From JAHBNG01 sp039028975 (GTDB lineage: Bacteria; Chloroflexota; Anaerolineae; Caldilineales; Caldilineaceae), in NCBI GenBank assembly GCA_039028975.1, contig JBCCHB010000097.1, positions 1 through 63,158 on the forward strand: a stretch of DNA of 63,158 nucleotides. Reading direction: 5' to 3'. The notes under the pieces were generated by a model. That model worked only from the letters and a program-made list of their open reading frames with translations. It searched no databases and was not told the DNA's origin. The position numbers were made by a program, and so were the translations under genes. This document shows positions 25,680-34,950 of this stretch, piece by piece; positions within the stretch are counted from its first letter, which is position 1, and each line of letters starts with the position of its first letter.

Positions 25680-25778
25680 GCGATCTGCCCTATAAATAAA
25701 CAAAGATTAGAAGAGTAGAGTAGAGTAGAGTAGAGTAGAAAGATCGAGAATCTGTGAAATCTTTGCAATCTTTATTCG
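25680..25778. repeat. intergenic repeat, family G copy 1, with AGAGT microsatellite
   Basis: GCGATCTGCCC..TAAATAAACAAAGATT at its left and AAATCTTTGCAATCTTTATTCG at its right match, in inverse orientation, the element at 60746-60822. At 25712-25739 the interior consists of five copies of AGAGT, a simple repeat absent from the other copy. Confidence 0.6.
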
Positions 25779-25840
25779 ATATTCATTCATTGTGGCGCAG
25801 CCTGTTGCATGCCTAACTTCTGATAATGGAGCAAAATCCT

Positions 25841-28800
25841 ATGTACATTCGAAATAACCTCCTGATTGTTGTTGTGATTCTATTTTGTACGCTAGTAGCT
25901 ACCATGGCGAGTGCCCAGCCGGGCTTGGCAAACTCAGCATTGCAAGGGGATCTTGAGCAGCTTAACGAGTATTCTGATGAGGATGGCTTCTTCAAGCTCG
26001 ATTTGCCTGAACAGTGGGCTGATGTTGAGTATGGTGAATGGATTCTCGATGATGAGTCAGTTGGCGTCTTGCTCGAGGTTTCCCCCGACCTAGATGGATT
26101 TTATGAATCCTGGGAAATACCCGGCTTGCTCTTGGGTCTGTCTACTGTCCTAGTTGATCGCACGGGTGGTCAATCGCTGCTCAATCTCTATGATTTCAGC
26201 GAAAGCTGTTCCTATGAAGTGCGGGAGCAAAGTGAGCAGACATTGTTCGTTAATGGAGAAGAGGTTTCACTTAGCCTCTACGGTGACTTTTGGACCGAGT
26301 GTGGCGATACAGAAAGCCGGTTTGCTGTAGTTGCGGGGATGCCTGAAGAGGGAGACTATCTTCTTTTTGTGGTGGCTCAGATTGTCGATTCAGATAGCGG
26401 TGACATCTTTGAAGCGATCATGGAGTCGCTTGATATTGATGCCAACGCATTTGTGGAAGCTTATCAGCAAAGTAGCTCATCGCCCACGCCTGCCGTGTCA
26501 TACGGTTTTACAACATTTGCGGATGAAGACGAGGTTCTCAAACTTGAACTACCTGCAGAGTGGGCGGACACGCGCGCCAAAGAATGGTCCAACGAGGGCG
26601 ACTCAATCGGCATCCTCATCGAAGCATCTACCGATTTAGAGTCATTTTATGAGGGGCGTAGTGCTTCCGGTATCGTTATAGGACTCACAACAACCCCGTT
26701 GACTGATGCATCATTGAATCAGTTGCTTGGTTGGTATGGTGGATATGATGGCTTATCGGACGAGTGTACATACTGGGACGACAGATCTTTTGAGATCGAA
26801 ATCATAGACAATGGGACTGAGGCAATCCTTCCATTTCTGTCAAATTATTGGGAAGAGTGTGCTGAAGATGACATGATCCTACAAATCACAGAGGGTGGTC
26901 CATTCGACGGTCCGTACGGTCTCATCATTATCGGCCAGACAACGAGCCGCTTTGAACAGAATTTTATTCAGCAAATCATGGAAAGTATGGAGATCACTCT
27001 ACCAATCAATGAAGGAGATGGGGAGGGTGATACAGATGGTGTAGATGATGAAAGTGCGGACAACAAAAAAGATATTCTCAAACGGGGGGCTAGGGTTCGC
27101 CCGGAGACCAGTGATGCGCCAGTGACCAGTGAATCTCCGGTCTCCGGTACAGACGTGCTCACAGAGACTGAGGTATTGGAAGAATCTGACCCACTTGACA
27201 TACCAGAGGCTGAAGATGACCTAACTGCGGACGATCCATCTATGGATGAATCATCTGAAGCGCTGTTGCTCCAGTTAAAGCTCCAACAGGGAACAACTTA
27301 TCGCATTCGTATGTTGACCGATCAGATCATTGTCCAAGATCTTCCGGGCAATGCCACAACGATTGACCAGTCTCTTGGTATGGAATATCGTTACGATATC
27401 GACCAAGTTGACGAGGATGGGAATGCTACAATAACGGTTACTTATGACTGGGTTGCCTTTTCTCAAGATGGGAACCCTCTGGGTGCAGTGGAGTACGACT
27501 CGGATGATCCACCGTCAGAGGTTCCGCCTTTGGCTATCGGATATGCGGCGCTTCTTGGCCAAAGCTTCACTATGGAGGTGGCCCCCAGTGGTCAGGTTCT
27601 TGATGTAAGCGGGATCGATGCCATATTTGACAGTATGTTTGAGCAGTTGGATTTACCATCAGGGCCAGAGGGCGATGCAATTATCGAGTCCATCCAAAGT
27701 CAATTTGGTGAGGAAGCCATCAGATCCACCATGGAGCAGATGACAAACATCTATCCTGAAGAACCTGTCCAAGTGGGTGACTCTTGGTCTCGCGTCTTTG
27801 AGATTGCGTTGGGCTTTCCTATGATCTTGGACAATTCATGGACCTTGATTGAACGGGCCGACGGAATTGCCGTCCTTGAAATTAATACAACTATCTCGAC
27901 TAATCCGAATGCGCCTCCTCTCAACATGGCTGGCATCGAGTTAGAGTATGAGCTAGAGGGAGAACAATCCGGCATTGTTCGCATGGATGAAGGAAGCGGC
28001 TGGACGATTGAAGGAGACCTCACCCAGACATTTGAAGGTAATCTGGCAACTGAAGGTTTGGCAATTCCCATGTCGGTTGAGAGCACAATTCGCTTTACGG
28101 GCAGCGTCGAGGCAGAGGGTAATGAAACTGGGGATGATGCGAATGATGAAGCCAACGATGAAACGAGTGGCGAAACAGGGAGTGAAGCAAGTAACCAAAC
28201 CGAAGATAGTGAAGTAGAAGTCCCAACGGTTGAAGTTCCCACAGTCGAAGTTCCCACAATTGAAGTACCATTGGATCCCACCAGCGAGCCGACGGATGAG
28301 CCACGAACTCGCTCGACAGGGCGAACAACAAGCAGAACAACAAGTCGCTCCACTGCTCGAACAACTAGCCGTACCGGAGAGACGGCCGATGCAACAGCAA
28401 CATCTGAAACTCAAATTCCAGCGAACCCACCGGATTTAGAATCCGACACTGAATCCGACACTGAATCCGACACTGAAGATGCCCAAGTCCTTCTGGAGGA
28501 AGCAAAAGAGATGTCGGCAGACGGTGATGTGGCGGGAGCAATAGCAACTTTTGAGGCAGCGCTTGTAGCCGATCCATCACTTGAGCTAGATCCAATCGCC
28601 GCCACAGTTGATGCATTACTCCAAGCTGCTCAGAGCTACATTCAACGTGACGAAACAGCGTCGGCACTGGAACGATTTTCACAAGTGATTGAATTAGATC
28701 CAGAAAACGTCGAGGCATATTTTGGCCGATCCACTCTCTATCGAGCACTTGGTGACTATAGTGAAGCCTTGGCAGATGCGTCAGCCTTAATTGAGCAGAC

Positions 28801-30850
28801 ATCTGATCAGGCTCGGATCTATGAATTGCGGGGCAGAATTTATAGTGATCTAGAGGAACACCAAAAGGCCATCGATGACTTAACCACAGCCATCAACTTA
28901 AACGAACTCGACTATGATTATGCTAGGGCATATGGACTCCGCGGGTATGAGCAGTACCAGTTAGGAGGGTATGCCAAGGCCATAAACGACTTAACCGAAG
29001 CCATCAATTTGAATCCGGAAGATACCTGGGCCTATGAGATTCGTGGTGATGCTTACAGGCTGAGTGAGGAATATACGATAGCTATTGCTGATTATTCTGC
29101 TGCGATTGACCTAAACAGCTCAGAATATGAGTACAGCACAACCTACACGAACCGCGGGATTGCTTACTATGAGTTGGCTAGTTATGATGAAGCGATTGCT
29201 GATCTCTCGGAGGCCCTGTCTCTTGATCCGGCCTATGCTTGGGCCTATGAGTGGCGAGGCTATGCTTATTTAGATAGTGACCAGTATGATCAAGCCATTG
29301 AAGATTTTACAACGGCCATTGAACTAGATGAACCAGGCTATCGGTACAAATGGGCCTTTGGCAATCGCGGCAGTGCGTACTTCTCGTTGGGTAGATACGA
29401 AGAAGCCTTGAGCGATTTTTCATCCTCGATTGACCTGGATCCCGAGTATGTTTGGTCTTACGATATGCGTGGGCGCACGTATGGCATGATGGGGCGCTAT
29501 GCCGAGGCGATGGACGATTATCGTATGGCTGGTGAGCTAGACATTCGTTCTGCGGAGACTTGGAATACCCTCTGTTGGTATGGTAGCTTATATGGCTATG
29601 CAGAAGAGGTTGTCTATGATGCATGTGAATCTGCTGTTGCCTTTGCTGATGAAGCGGACATTTACTACTACAAGGATAGCCGGGGTGTGGCCCGAGCCTT
29701 GGTTGGTGATGTGGACGGTGCATTGGAAGATTTTCGCGACTTCCTGGATGGATATGGCCCTCAAGAACTGCGTGAGTCCTGGATCGAACGGTTAGAAGCA
29801 GGTGAAGATCCGCAAGATATCTTCGATGCAGAGATGATTCAGATATTGATTGATGAGTCAATTCCTCAAAACGAGGAGGATACTGAGGCAGAAGATACGG
29901 ATACTGATGATTCTAGCACAGAGGCAGGTGAGGCTGATACAGAGGTTGTTGCAACGGATGATTCTGGAACCACGTCAAGCCGCCTAGGTGATTACGTCGA
30001 ATTTCCTGATGTCGGCATCAAAATGGCTCAACCAGAAGGGTTTGAAGAAGCCTCAGAATTCAGTGGGTTTGGCCAGGAAGAGACCTTATCTTCGATTCTC
30101 ATTACTCGGCTTCCGGGACCATACGACGAAATCAGCCAGGGATTTGACTCGGAGGGATTAGCCTCTGAAGGGATGGACTTAATCAGCTTGGAAGAAACTG
30201 AGATTGATGAGTTCCCTGCGTTATTGGTCAATGCGACCCAAGATGTTTCGGGCGCTGTTTTCCTCAAATGGATCTTGCTTTTTGGGGATGCCGAGTCAAC
30301 AACGCTCATTACGGCAACCTTCCTTGAGGAGTATGAGACAGAGCTATCCGAGATGTTACGTGCATCTCTTAAAAGTGCATTGTCCATTAAGCTGTCTATG
30401 ACGCTTCCCGAACAGACAGTTGATTTCACGATTACGCCATCTAGTAGGCTACAACCTGTTGCTGGTGTAGGGAAGATGCTTGCCTTTAGCATAGAGGGAG
30501 CCATCCCGGCCAAGGATCCCGGGGATCCGCTCTTCGTTGCGGCTCCATCATTAGGAGATGTCCTCATCCTCGATCAAGATGAGTTTGCCCGCAGCCACCT
30601 GACTCGAACTGAAGAAACCTATATTCAATCTGTAGATAGCCACAAGCCGATCACTCTCGATGGTCTGGATGGATATGAGACAGTTGCTCGAGGCGAGGAT
30701 ATGGAGTCTGGAACGCCTCTCTTTATCTATCAGGTTATTCTCTTTGACACGGATTCATACATTGTTATGAAAGGGTTAGCCGCTGAAGAAGATATGGCTG
30801 AGTACTTACCAGAATTTTCTGCTATGGCGCAAAGTTTTCTCAGAAAGTAA
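25841..30850 (+). CDS. very large secreted TPR-repeat protein
   Basis: About 1669 residues. Start ATG 25841 is chosen because GGAG lies nine bases upstream; ATG 25826 lacks a site. A signal peptide (LLIVVVILFCTLVATMASA) opens the protein. Two related N-terminal domains follow (about 35-205 and 215-395; each begins DE.....L.LP..WAD....EW). Next are a lipoprotein-like beta domain (about 470-770, YRIRMLTDQI...), low-complexity stretches (VEVPT, TTSR, ESDT repeats; about 770-880), about nine TPR units (about 920-1300, for example YAKAINDLTEAINLNPEDTWAYEIRG) and two C-terminal domains again resembling the N-terminal ones. It is probably an extracellular scaffold or interaction protein. No enzyme motif was seen. 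Confidence 0.8.
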   Translation: MYIRNNLLIVVVILFCTLVATMASAQPGLANSALQGDLEQLNEYSDEDGFFKLDLPEQWADVEYGEWILDDESVGVLLEVSPDLDGFYESWEIPGLLLGLSTVLVDRTGGQSLLNLYDFSESCSYEVREQSEQTLFVNGEEVSLSLYGDFWTECGDTESRFAVVAGMPEEGDYLLFVVAQIVDSDSGDIFEAIMESLDIDANAFVEAYQQSSSSPTPAVSYGFTTFADEDEVLKLELPAEWADTRAKEWSNEGDSIGILIEASTDLESFYEGRSASGIVIGLTTTPLTDASLNQLLGWYGGYDGLSDECTYWDDRSFEIEIIDNGTEAILPFLSNYWEECAEDDMILQITEGGPFDGPYGLIIIGQTTSRFEQNFIQQIMESMEITLPINEGDGEGDTDGVDDESADNKKDILKRGARVRPETSDAPVTSESPVSGTDVLTETEVLEESDPLDIPEAEDDLTADDPSMDESSEALLLQLKLQQGTTYRIRMLTDQIIVQDLPGNATTIDQSLGMEYRYDIDQVDEDGNATITVTYDWVAFSQDGNPLGAVEYDSDDPPSEVPPLAIGYAALLGQSFTMEVAPSGQVLDVSGIDAIFDSMFEQLDLPSGPEGDAIIESIQSQFGEEAIRSTMEQMTNIYPEEPVQVGDSWSRVFEIALGFPMILDNSWTLIERADGIAVLEINTTISTNPNAPPLNMAGIELEYELEGEQSGIVRMDEGSGWTIEGDLTQTFEGNLATEGLAIPMSVESTIRFTGSVEAEGNETGDDANDEANDETSGETGSEASNQTEDSEVEVPTVEVPTVEVPTIEVPLDPTSEPTDEPRTRSTGRTTSRTTSRSTARTTSRTGETADATATSETQIPANPPDLESDTESDTESDTEDAQVLLEEAKEMSADGDVAGAIATFEAALVADPSLELDPIAATVDALLQAAQSYIQRDETASALERFSQVIELDPENVEAYFGRSTLYRALGDYSEALADASALIEQTSDQARIYELRGRIYSDLEEHQKAIDDLTTAINLNELDYDYARAYGLRGYEQYQLGGYAKAINDLTEAINLNPEDTWAYEIRGDAYRLSEEYTIAIADYSAAIDLNSSEYEYSTTYTNRGIAYYELASYDEAIADLSEALSLDPAYAWAYEWRGYAYLDSDQYDQAIEDFTTAIELDEPGYRYKWAFGNRGSAYFSLGRYEEALSDFSSSIDLDPEYVWSYDMRGRTYGMMGRYAEAMDDYRMAGELDIRSAETWNTLCWYGSLYGYAEEVVYDACESAVAFADEADIYYYKDSRGVARALVGDVDGALEDFRDFLDGYGPQELRESWIERLEAGEDPQDIFDAEMIQILIDESIPQNEEDTEAEDTDTDDSSTEAGEADTEVVATDDSGTTSSRLGDYVEFPDVGIKMAQPEGFEEASEFSGFGQEETLSSILITRLPGPYDEISQGFDSEGLASEGMDLISLEETEIDEFPALLVNATQDVSGAVFLKWILLFGDAESTTLITATFLEEYETELSEMLRASLKSALSIKLSMTLPEQTVDFTITPSSRLQPVAGVGKMLAFSIEGAIPAKDPGDPLFVAAPSLGDVLILDQDEFARSHLTRTEETYIQSVDSHKPITLDGLDGYETVARGEDMESGTPLFIYQVILFDTDSYIVMKGLAAEEDMAEYLPEFSAMAQSFLRK

Positions 30851-31355
30851 CTCAATATTATTTTTCAATCTGATTTTACAATTTACTGCACCTGTTTATC
30901 TCTGGATGGATAGGTGCCTGCTGCACCTCTACGCGATGTCACCACGCCATCGATACTGCCTCAACTCTCTCTATCAAAGCGCCTCCTTACAAAACTGTAA
31001 GCTTTTTGTCACAGTACGAATACCCACAGTGTGGTAAAGTGGGACGGCAAGTTAGATGAAACAAGAAGGTTCTTCTCATCACCCCATCTGCACTCCAAAC
31101 TGTTCTTTCCACTGCTCTTCCTATTATTCTTATTTTCATTGTCCAAAAGGCTCAAAGAGTCCCAAGGGATCACGGATTAAGTAAATCGAAGTATTTAGCA
31201 TCTGAATAACGACTCAATTGAATGCCGATAGAGCACAATGTCATTCTGCGGGTGCTATGTGCCTGTACTCGGCCGCTATAGTTGCTTGAGATGGCATCTA
31301 AGCATCTCTCTTTGTCATTGCGAACTACTGAATGTAAGGTTAGAAGGAAATTGAA
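30851..31355. other. intergenic region, about 500 bases
   Basis: No gene seen. A small hairpin AGGTGC-ctgct-GCACCT lies at 30912-30928. A weak terminator-like CTTAC-aaaact-GTAAG followed by CTTTTTG is at about 30982-31008. The stretch 31236-31250 (CAATGTCATTCTGCG) resembles one end of family E repeats. Confidence 0.4.
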
Positions 31356-31358
31356 GTG

Positions 31359-32342
31359 ATGATTCAACGCGTGCTAAAAACAATAGGGTTGCTCTGTTTT
31401 CTGGCTTTCGGGTTGCATAGCCTCGTCCCCCAGCATGTCTTTGCTAATGGCAATATACGTGGGCAAGCGCAAACTCCAACTGTTCCAACTGTTCCAACTG
31501 TTCCAACTGTTCCAACTGTTCCAACTGTTCCAACTGTTCCTACCGTTCCAACGGTGCCTACCCGACCAACAAGGCCTACAGTTCCAACAGTTCCAACAAT
31601 TCCGACGGTCCCTACGATCCCAACAGTCTCAACGGTTCCCACCGTGCCAACGGTGCCTACCCAACCAACAAGGCCTACAGTACCGACTGTCCCGACAGTA
31701 CCCACGGTGCCTACCCAACCGACGAGACCAACGGTTCAGCCCACTACATCAGTGGCTCCCGAACCGAGTGCAACTGATCGCCCAACTGACGAACCAACCG
31801 ATCAGCCAACCGAAGAGGCAACGCAACTGCCCACAGTCCCTGCGGATCCTACAATAGAGCCAACACCAACAGCACCTCCGATTATCACCCCGGACAACGG
31901 AGCAAATCCATCGGCGGAATTACGATTTAGCATTACTGCAAACACAGGGGCCATTGACATAAGTGGGAATCGAATAATCAGTTACACCTTTGCTTATGAA
32001 AACATCGGCACAGTCGATGCGCTAGGGGTTGAGATCATCACAATGGTGCCGGAAGGGGCGACATTTATACTATCCCAAAGCTCACCTGGCTGGGATTGCC
32101 AGGATATTGTAGCTAATTCGATCTGCACCTTGCTTATAGGTGACATACCTGCTGGTGCAGCAGGGGCCGTCTTCTTCGTTGTCGAAGTCCAGGCCGGGAT
32201 TGCGCTAATACTGGGTCAGGTTGGAGAGGTACAGGGATGGCTAACTGCCAATAATCTCGAATATATCTTTGATACAGATGAGCCGATCCCTGTTGCAGAA
32301 GGAAGAATCTATCTACCTATTTCGATCAGAAACGGTGATTGA
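31359..32342 (+). CDS. secreted TVP-repeat protein with DUF11-like domain
   Basis: About 327 residues. A signal peptide (VLKTIGLLCFLAFGLHSL...) is followed by about 85 residues of TVP/TRPT/TQPT repeats (residues about 40-125), a T/P/E-rich linker, and a globular beta domain (about 190-310) like the conserved DUF11 repeat (ITANTGAIDISGNRIISYTF ... VPEGATFIL). The tail is IYLPISIRNGD. The proline-threonine stalk suggests a wall-spanning, surface-displayed protein. AAGGAA lies nine bases before the ATG; a GTG three bases earlier is possible. Confidence 0.75.
   Translation: MIQRVLKTIGLLCFLAFGLHSLVPQHVFANGNIRGQAQTPTVPTVPTVPTVPTVPTVPTVPTVPTVPTRPTRPTVPTVPTIPTVPTIPTVSTVPTVPTVPTQPTRPTVPTVPTVPTVPTQPTRPTVQPTTSVAPEPSATDRPTDEPTDQPTEEATQLPTVPADPTIEPTPTAPPIITPDNGANPSAELRFSITANTGAIDISGNRIISYTFAYENIGTVDALGVEIITMVPEGATFILSQSSPGWDCQDIVANSICTLLIGDIPAGAAGAVFFVVEVQAGIALILGQVGEVQGWLTANNLEYIFDTDEPIPVAEGRIYLPISIRNGD
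31478..31560 (+). repeat. 9-bp tandem repeat encoding TVP
   Basis: CCAACTGTT is repeated seven to eight times without change, then degenerates into TVP/TRPT variants up to about 31740. The perfect block within a diverged longer array indicates active slippage or recent expansion; each step adds three residues to the stalk. Confidence 0.9.
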
Positions 32343-32362
32343 GGCACCCATTCCGTCAGAAA

Positions 32363-33787
32363 TTATGGCACTAGCCGCGACATATCCCGCGGAAACAAAG
32401 TGGCTAACCGGACATTAGAGATACCACTCAATTGCATGAGCAACCGTTCTAGGCCAATGGCAAAACCGCCATGAGGTGGCATCCCATACCGAAACGCGCT
32501 GAGGTAATGAGTGAAAGGCTCTGTAGATAGTCCGGCACGAGCCAAAGCTTCTAGATAGTCGCTATAACGATGAAGCCGCTGCCCACCTGTCACCAATTCG
32601 GTTCCGCGGAAGAGAAGGTCGAAAGAGTATGAGTAGGTGGCATCGGATGGGTCTGCATAGGTGTAAAATGGCCGTTTCACCATAGGGTATCCCAACACAG
32701 CCAGAAAATCGCTGTTGACCTGCTCTTTGGCCCAGAGACCCAACCAGCGTTCTTCTTGGGGAGAAAGATCTGGCTCGTTGCGTTCATCCACATAGCCATC
32801 ACTTTGGCTATGGAGTTGGTGAATGAGCTCTTTGGCATCCCGAAAATGGATCTGTGGAATTTCAGCAGGGATGGATGGCAATTCTATGTCCAGTAGGTTC
32901 ATCTCACCACCATTTTGTTCTGCCATACTTTGCACCATATGAGCAAGCAGATCGCGTAGGAGGTTCAGCACGGTCAAATGATTTTCAATAAACCCAAACT
33001 CGACATCCAAGCTTACATACTCGTTGACGTGCCGCGCCGTGTCATGAGATTCAGCACGGAAGACTGGACCCACTTCAAAAACTCGCTCAAAAAGACCTAC
33101 CATGATCTGTTTATAAAGCTGTGGACTCTGGGCCAGATAGGCAGGTTGGCCAAAGTAGTCTAGCTGGAAGACATTGGCACCGCTCTCTGTAGCAGATGCC
33201 ACAAGCTTAGGTGTCTGAATCTCGGTAAAGTGATGGCTTGTTAAATAACTACGAAAGGCAGACATAGCCGTAGCAGCCAGTCGGAATATGGCCCTTCGTT
33301 TGGGGTGTCGATTGGCGGTTACGCCATGTTCCAGTAACGTTGGCAGCGCCGCCTTTACCTCGCGTTTGCTAATGAGCACCGGAAGCGGTTCGATTACTGG
33401 GGCAATCACGCTGACCTTCGGGTTATGTACCTCATATCCGCCAGGCGCTTGATCAGAAGCAACAACAAGGCCAGTTAGTTCGATAACAGATTCAGTCTGA
33501 ACTTCCGATTCACCCTTAGCATTCATCAACTCGGTGAGATCAGTCGCCTGTTCAGTGACGGCCTGTACAGTTCCCCAACCATCCCTGAGAATGATGAAGG
33601 AGATTCCTCCTAGTTGGCGCAAAGTTTGTAGCCATCCTTGGAAACGCACTTCCTTACCCACATGTTTTTGAATTTCTACCGAACGAATTCGTGGCATTGG
33701 GTTATCAGTTAAGCGATGCTCAGTTACCACTTCTTTGGTTACCAATGTTGCTTGTATAGCATGAGACTGTTCGATGATCTGATTCAT
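32363..33787 (-). CDS. aspS: aspartyl-tRNA synthetase, archaeal/non-discriminating type
   Basis: 474 residues, shorter than the usual bacterial AspRS (about 590) and lacking its GAD insertion. An N-terminal OB-fold anticodon domain (VGKEVRFQGWLQTLRQLGG) leads into a class II catalytic core: motif 1 FTEIQTPKLVASATESGA, then YLAQSPQLYKQ, motif 2 FRAE.HDTARHVNEYVSLD, the GTELVTGGQR segment and motif 3 GGFAIGLERL. This is the AspS2/archaeal form, which in many organisms also charges tRNA-Asn; that activity is inferred, and no gatCAB genes are in the window. AGGA lies eight bases before the ATG. The leader contains a T-box, a short Asp-rich frame and a possible anti-Shine-Dalgarno element. Confidence 0.92.
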   Translation of the reverse strand: MNQIIEQSHAIQATLVTKEVVTEHRLTDNPMPRIRSVEIQKHVGKEVRFQGWLQTLRQLGGISFIILRDGWGTVQAVTEQATDLTELMNAKGESEVQTESVIELTGLVVASDQAPGGYEVHNPKVSVIAPVIEPLPVLISKREVKAALPTLLEHGVTANRHPKRRAIFRLAATAMSAFRSYLTSHHFTEIQTPKLVASATESGANVFQLDYFGQPAYLAQSPQLYKQIMVGLFERVFEVGPVFRAESHDTARHVNEYVSLDVEFGFIENHLTVLNLLRDLLAHMVQSMAEQNGGEMNLLDIELPSIPAEIPQIHFRDAKELIHQLHSQSDGYVDERNEPDLSPQEERWLGLWAKEQVNSDFLAVLGYPMVKRPFYTYADPSDATYSYSFDLLFRGTELVTGGQRLHRYSDYLEALARAGLSTEPFTHYLSAFRYGMPPHGGFAIGLERLLMQLSGISNVRLATLFPRDMSRLVP

Positions 33788-33788
33788 A

Positions 33789-33894
33789 ATGTTCTTCCTT
33801 AAATTAGAGAATATTTGCGGTTGAGCAAAGTGAGCCTGCCGATTGGGTGAGATGAGCAGTATCCACCCTGAGGAAGAACATCATGGCAGGCTCA
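33789..33894 (-). promoter_or_regulatory. aspS: candidate anti-Shine-Dalgarno and leader hairpin before aspS
   Basis: The transcript segment ATGTTCTTCCT (genome 33871-33881) is a perfect 11-base complement of AGGAAGAACAT (33789-33799), which contains the aspS ribosome-binding site. The same region has a 10-bp perfect hairpin, TGAGCCTGCC (33885-33894) with GGCAGGCTCA (33831-33840), enclosing a smaller GGGTG/CACCC. No U-run follows, so control of translation is more likely than termination. The regulatory role is inferred from complementarity only. Confidence 0.5.
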
Positions 33895-33897
33895 GAG

Positions 33898-33976
33898 TTA
33901 GGTTCTCTTGTCGTGGCCGATGTCTTCCGTGAGATCATTGTCCTGAAGATCCGTATTATCACTAGGTTCGTCCATA
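33898..33976 (-). CDS. 25-residue aspartate-rich leader peptide upstream of aspS
   Basis: ATG 33976 to TAA 33898, directly after the T-box terminator. The product has seven Asp and two Asn in 25 residues, with no basic residue until near the end (M-D-E-P-S-D-N-T-D-L ...). GGAAC lies upstream at short spacing. The composition matches the amino acid of the downstream synthetase, as in classical attenuation leaders. Chance composition in a short frame cannot be excluded. Confidence 0.45.
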
Positions 33977-34005
33977 CTGTTCCTTTCTGATTTTGTTAAG
34001 CCAAT

Positions 34006-34375
34006 AAAAAAAGCCCTCGTCCTATAGGAGGACGAGAGCCGAATTAACAAGCTACTCGTGGTGCCACCACCATTCATCACAATCTGTTAGAATCCCTAGT
34101 AGACCAGTCAATAACCTTGAAGGGTCAAACTGATGTGACCTTTATTCAATTGCATCGTCATGTAAACAATAACCAGCAATTGATATGCTATAACGGGCAC
34201 ACCCGGAAATCGCTAATTAGAAAAGCTCTTTACTGAGCTATACTGTTCACGAATCGGCTCGAGGATGTCATCATCTGGGTCCACCGGAAATGCTTTCAGC
34301 ACTATGCATTACTCTCTGGACAGCAGAGAACCAGACTACCTATTCCCGTCAATGCCGTTTGTTGATATTGAATTA
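34006..34375 (-). promoter_or_regulatory. T-box riboswitch, predicted Asp-specific, controlling aspS
   Basis: On the minus strand, GGTGGCACCACG (34057-34068) is the T-box antiterminator sequence. It is followed by a terminator of CTCGTCCT-loop-AGGACGAG and seven T (34006-34038). Upstream lie stem I features: GACGGGAATAGGTAG, CAGAGAG and a GCTGAAAGC hairpin. The specifier region reads GATGATGAC followed by A (GAC at 34267-34269); all three triplets are Asp codons. The UGGC bulge would pair with a tRNA ending GCCA, matching the G discriminator of tRNA-Asp. Uncharged tRNA-Asp should favour read-through. A TTGACT (34401-34406) is a possible -35 element without a strong -10. Confidence 0.88.
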
Positions 34376-34406
34376 TGAGCTTACCATATTACCATAGGTA
34401 AGTCAA

Positions 34407-34950
34407 CCCCCTAAAAAAACTTCCAGCGAATCAACCGTCAGATTTTCGCCAGAAGGTGTTCTACTCCTTGGTTCGTTCTTTCCTATAACCGCTAAAAATT
34501 TAGCGAGTATCATCCTAAGATTTCCACAATGACAACCCCTTATGGTAGTATTCCTTCTTCACTTTCTCTCTCGTTAGGGTATAGATGAAAATACGAAGCG
34601 GTCGATTCATCGTTCTACATATCATCGCAAGTTTTTCCGCCTTTTCATGTCATCCATTGAGTACCCTCTAGCATCAGTGGCCGCCTGCTCCATCAAAATA
34701 GCGAAAGATTTTGTCACTATCTTGCGTCTATAGTAAGCTAGGAGATCCGCTTCATAACCCAATTTGAGAAACGATTACCAGCTATTCTCAGTAGATTGCA
34801 ATGTCATAGATTCGGCAGTTGATCAGAGTGACATTGGGATATGCTGATACAAGAGCCGTTTTGAATCCACAGATGTTTCAGGGTTCAGTAGCATATGGCA
34901 TCGTAGTTACTTGCAGCGATTCATCAAAGTCAAGGGTATGGAATTGCGAA
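34407..34950. other. intergenic region before the DUF11 protein
   Basis: About 540 bases with no gene recognised. It should contain promoters for aspS (minus) and the DUF11 gene (plus). 34440-34455 carries GCCAGAAGG-like words resembling a family A end, and 34822-34836 (GATCAGAGTGACATTG) resembles a family E end. Neither is complete. Confidence 0.4.

Noticed and set aside
25712..25739. AGAGT array as a phase-variation switch of the TPR protein
   Set aside because: It lies about 100 bases before the start, outside the coding sequence, and no promoter spacing that it would change could be identified.
31356..31705. Minus-strand frame encoding a long GTV repeat opposite the TVP array
   Set aside because: A mirror of the 9-bp repeat; no start signal and no signal peptide, whereas the plus-strand protein has both.
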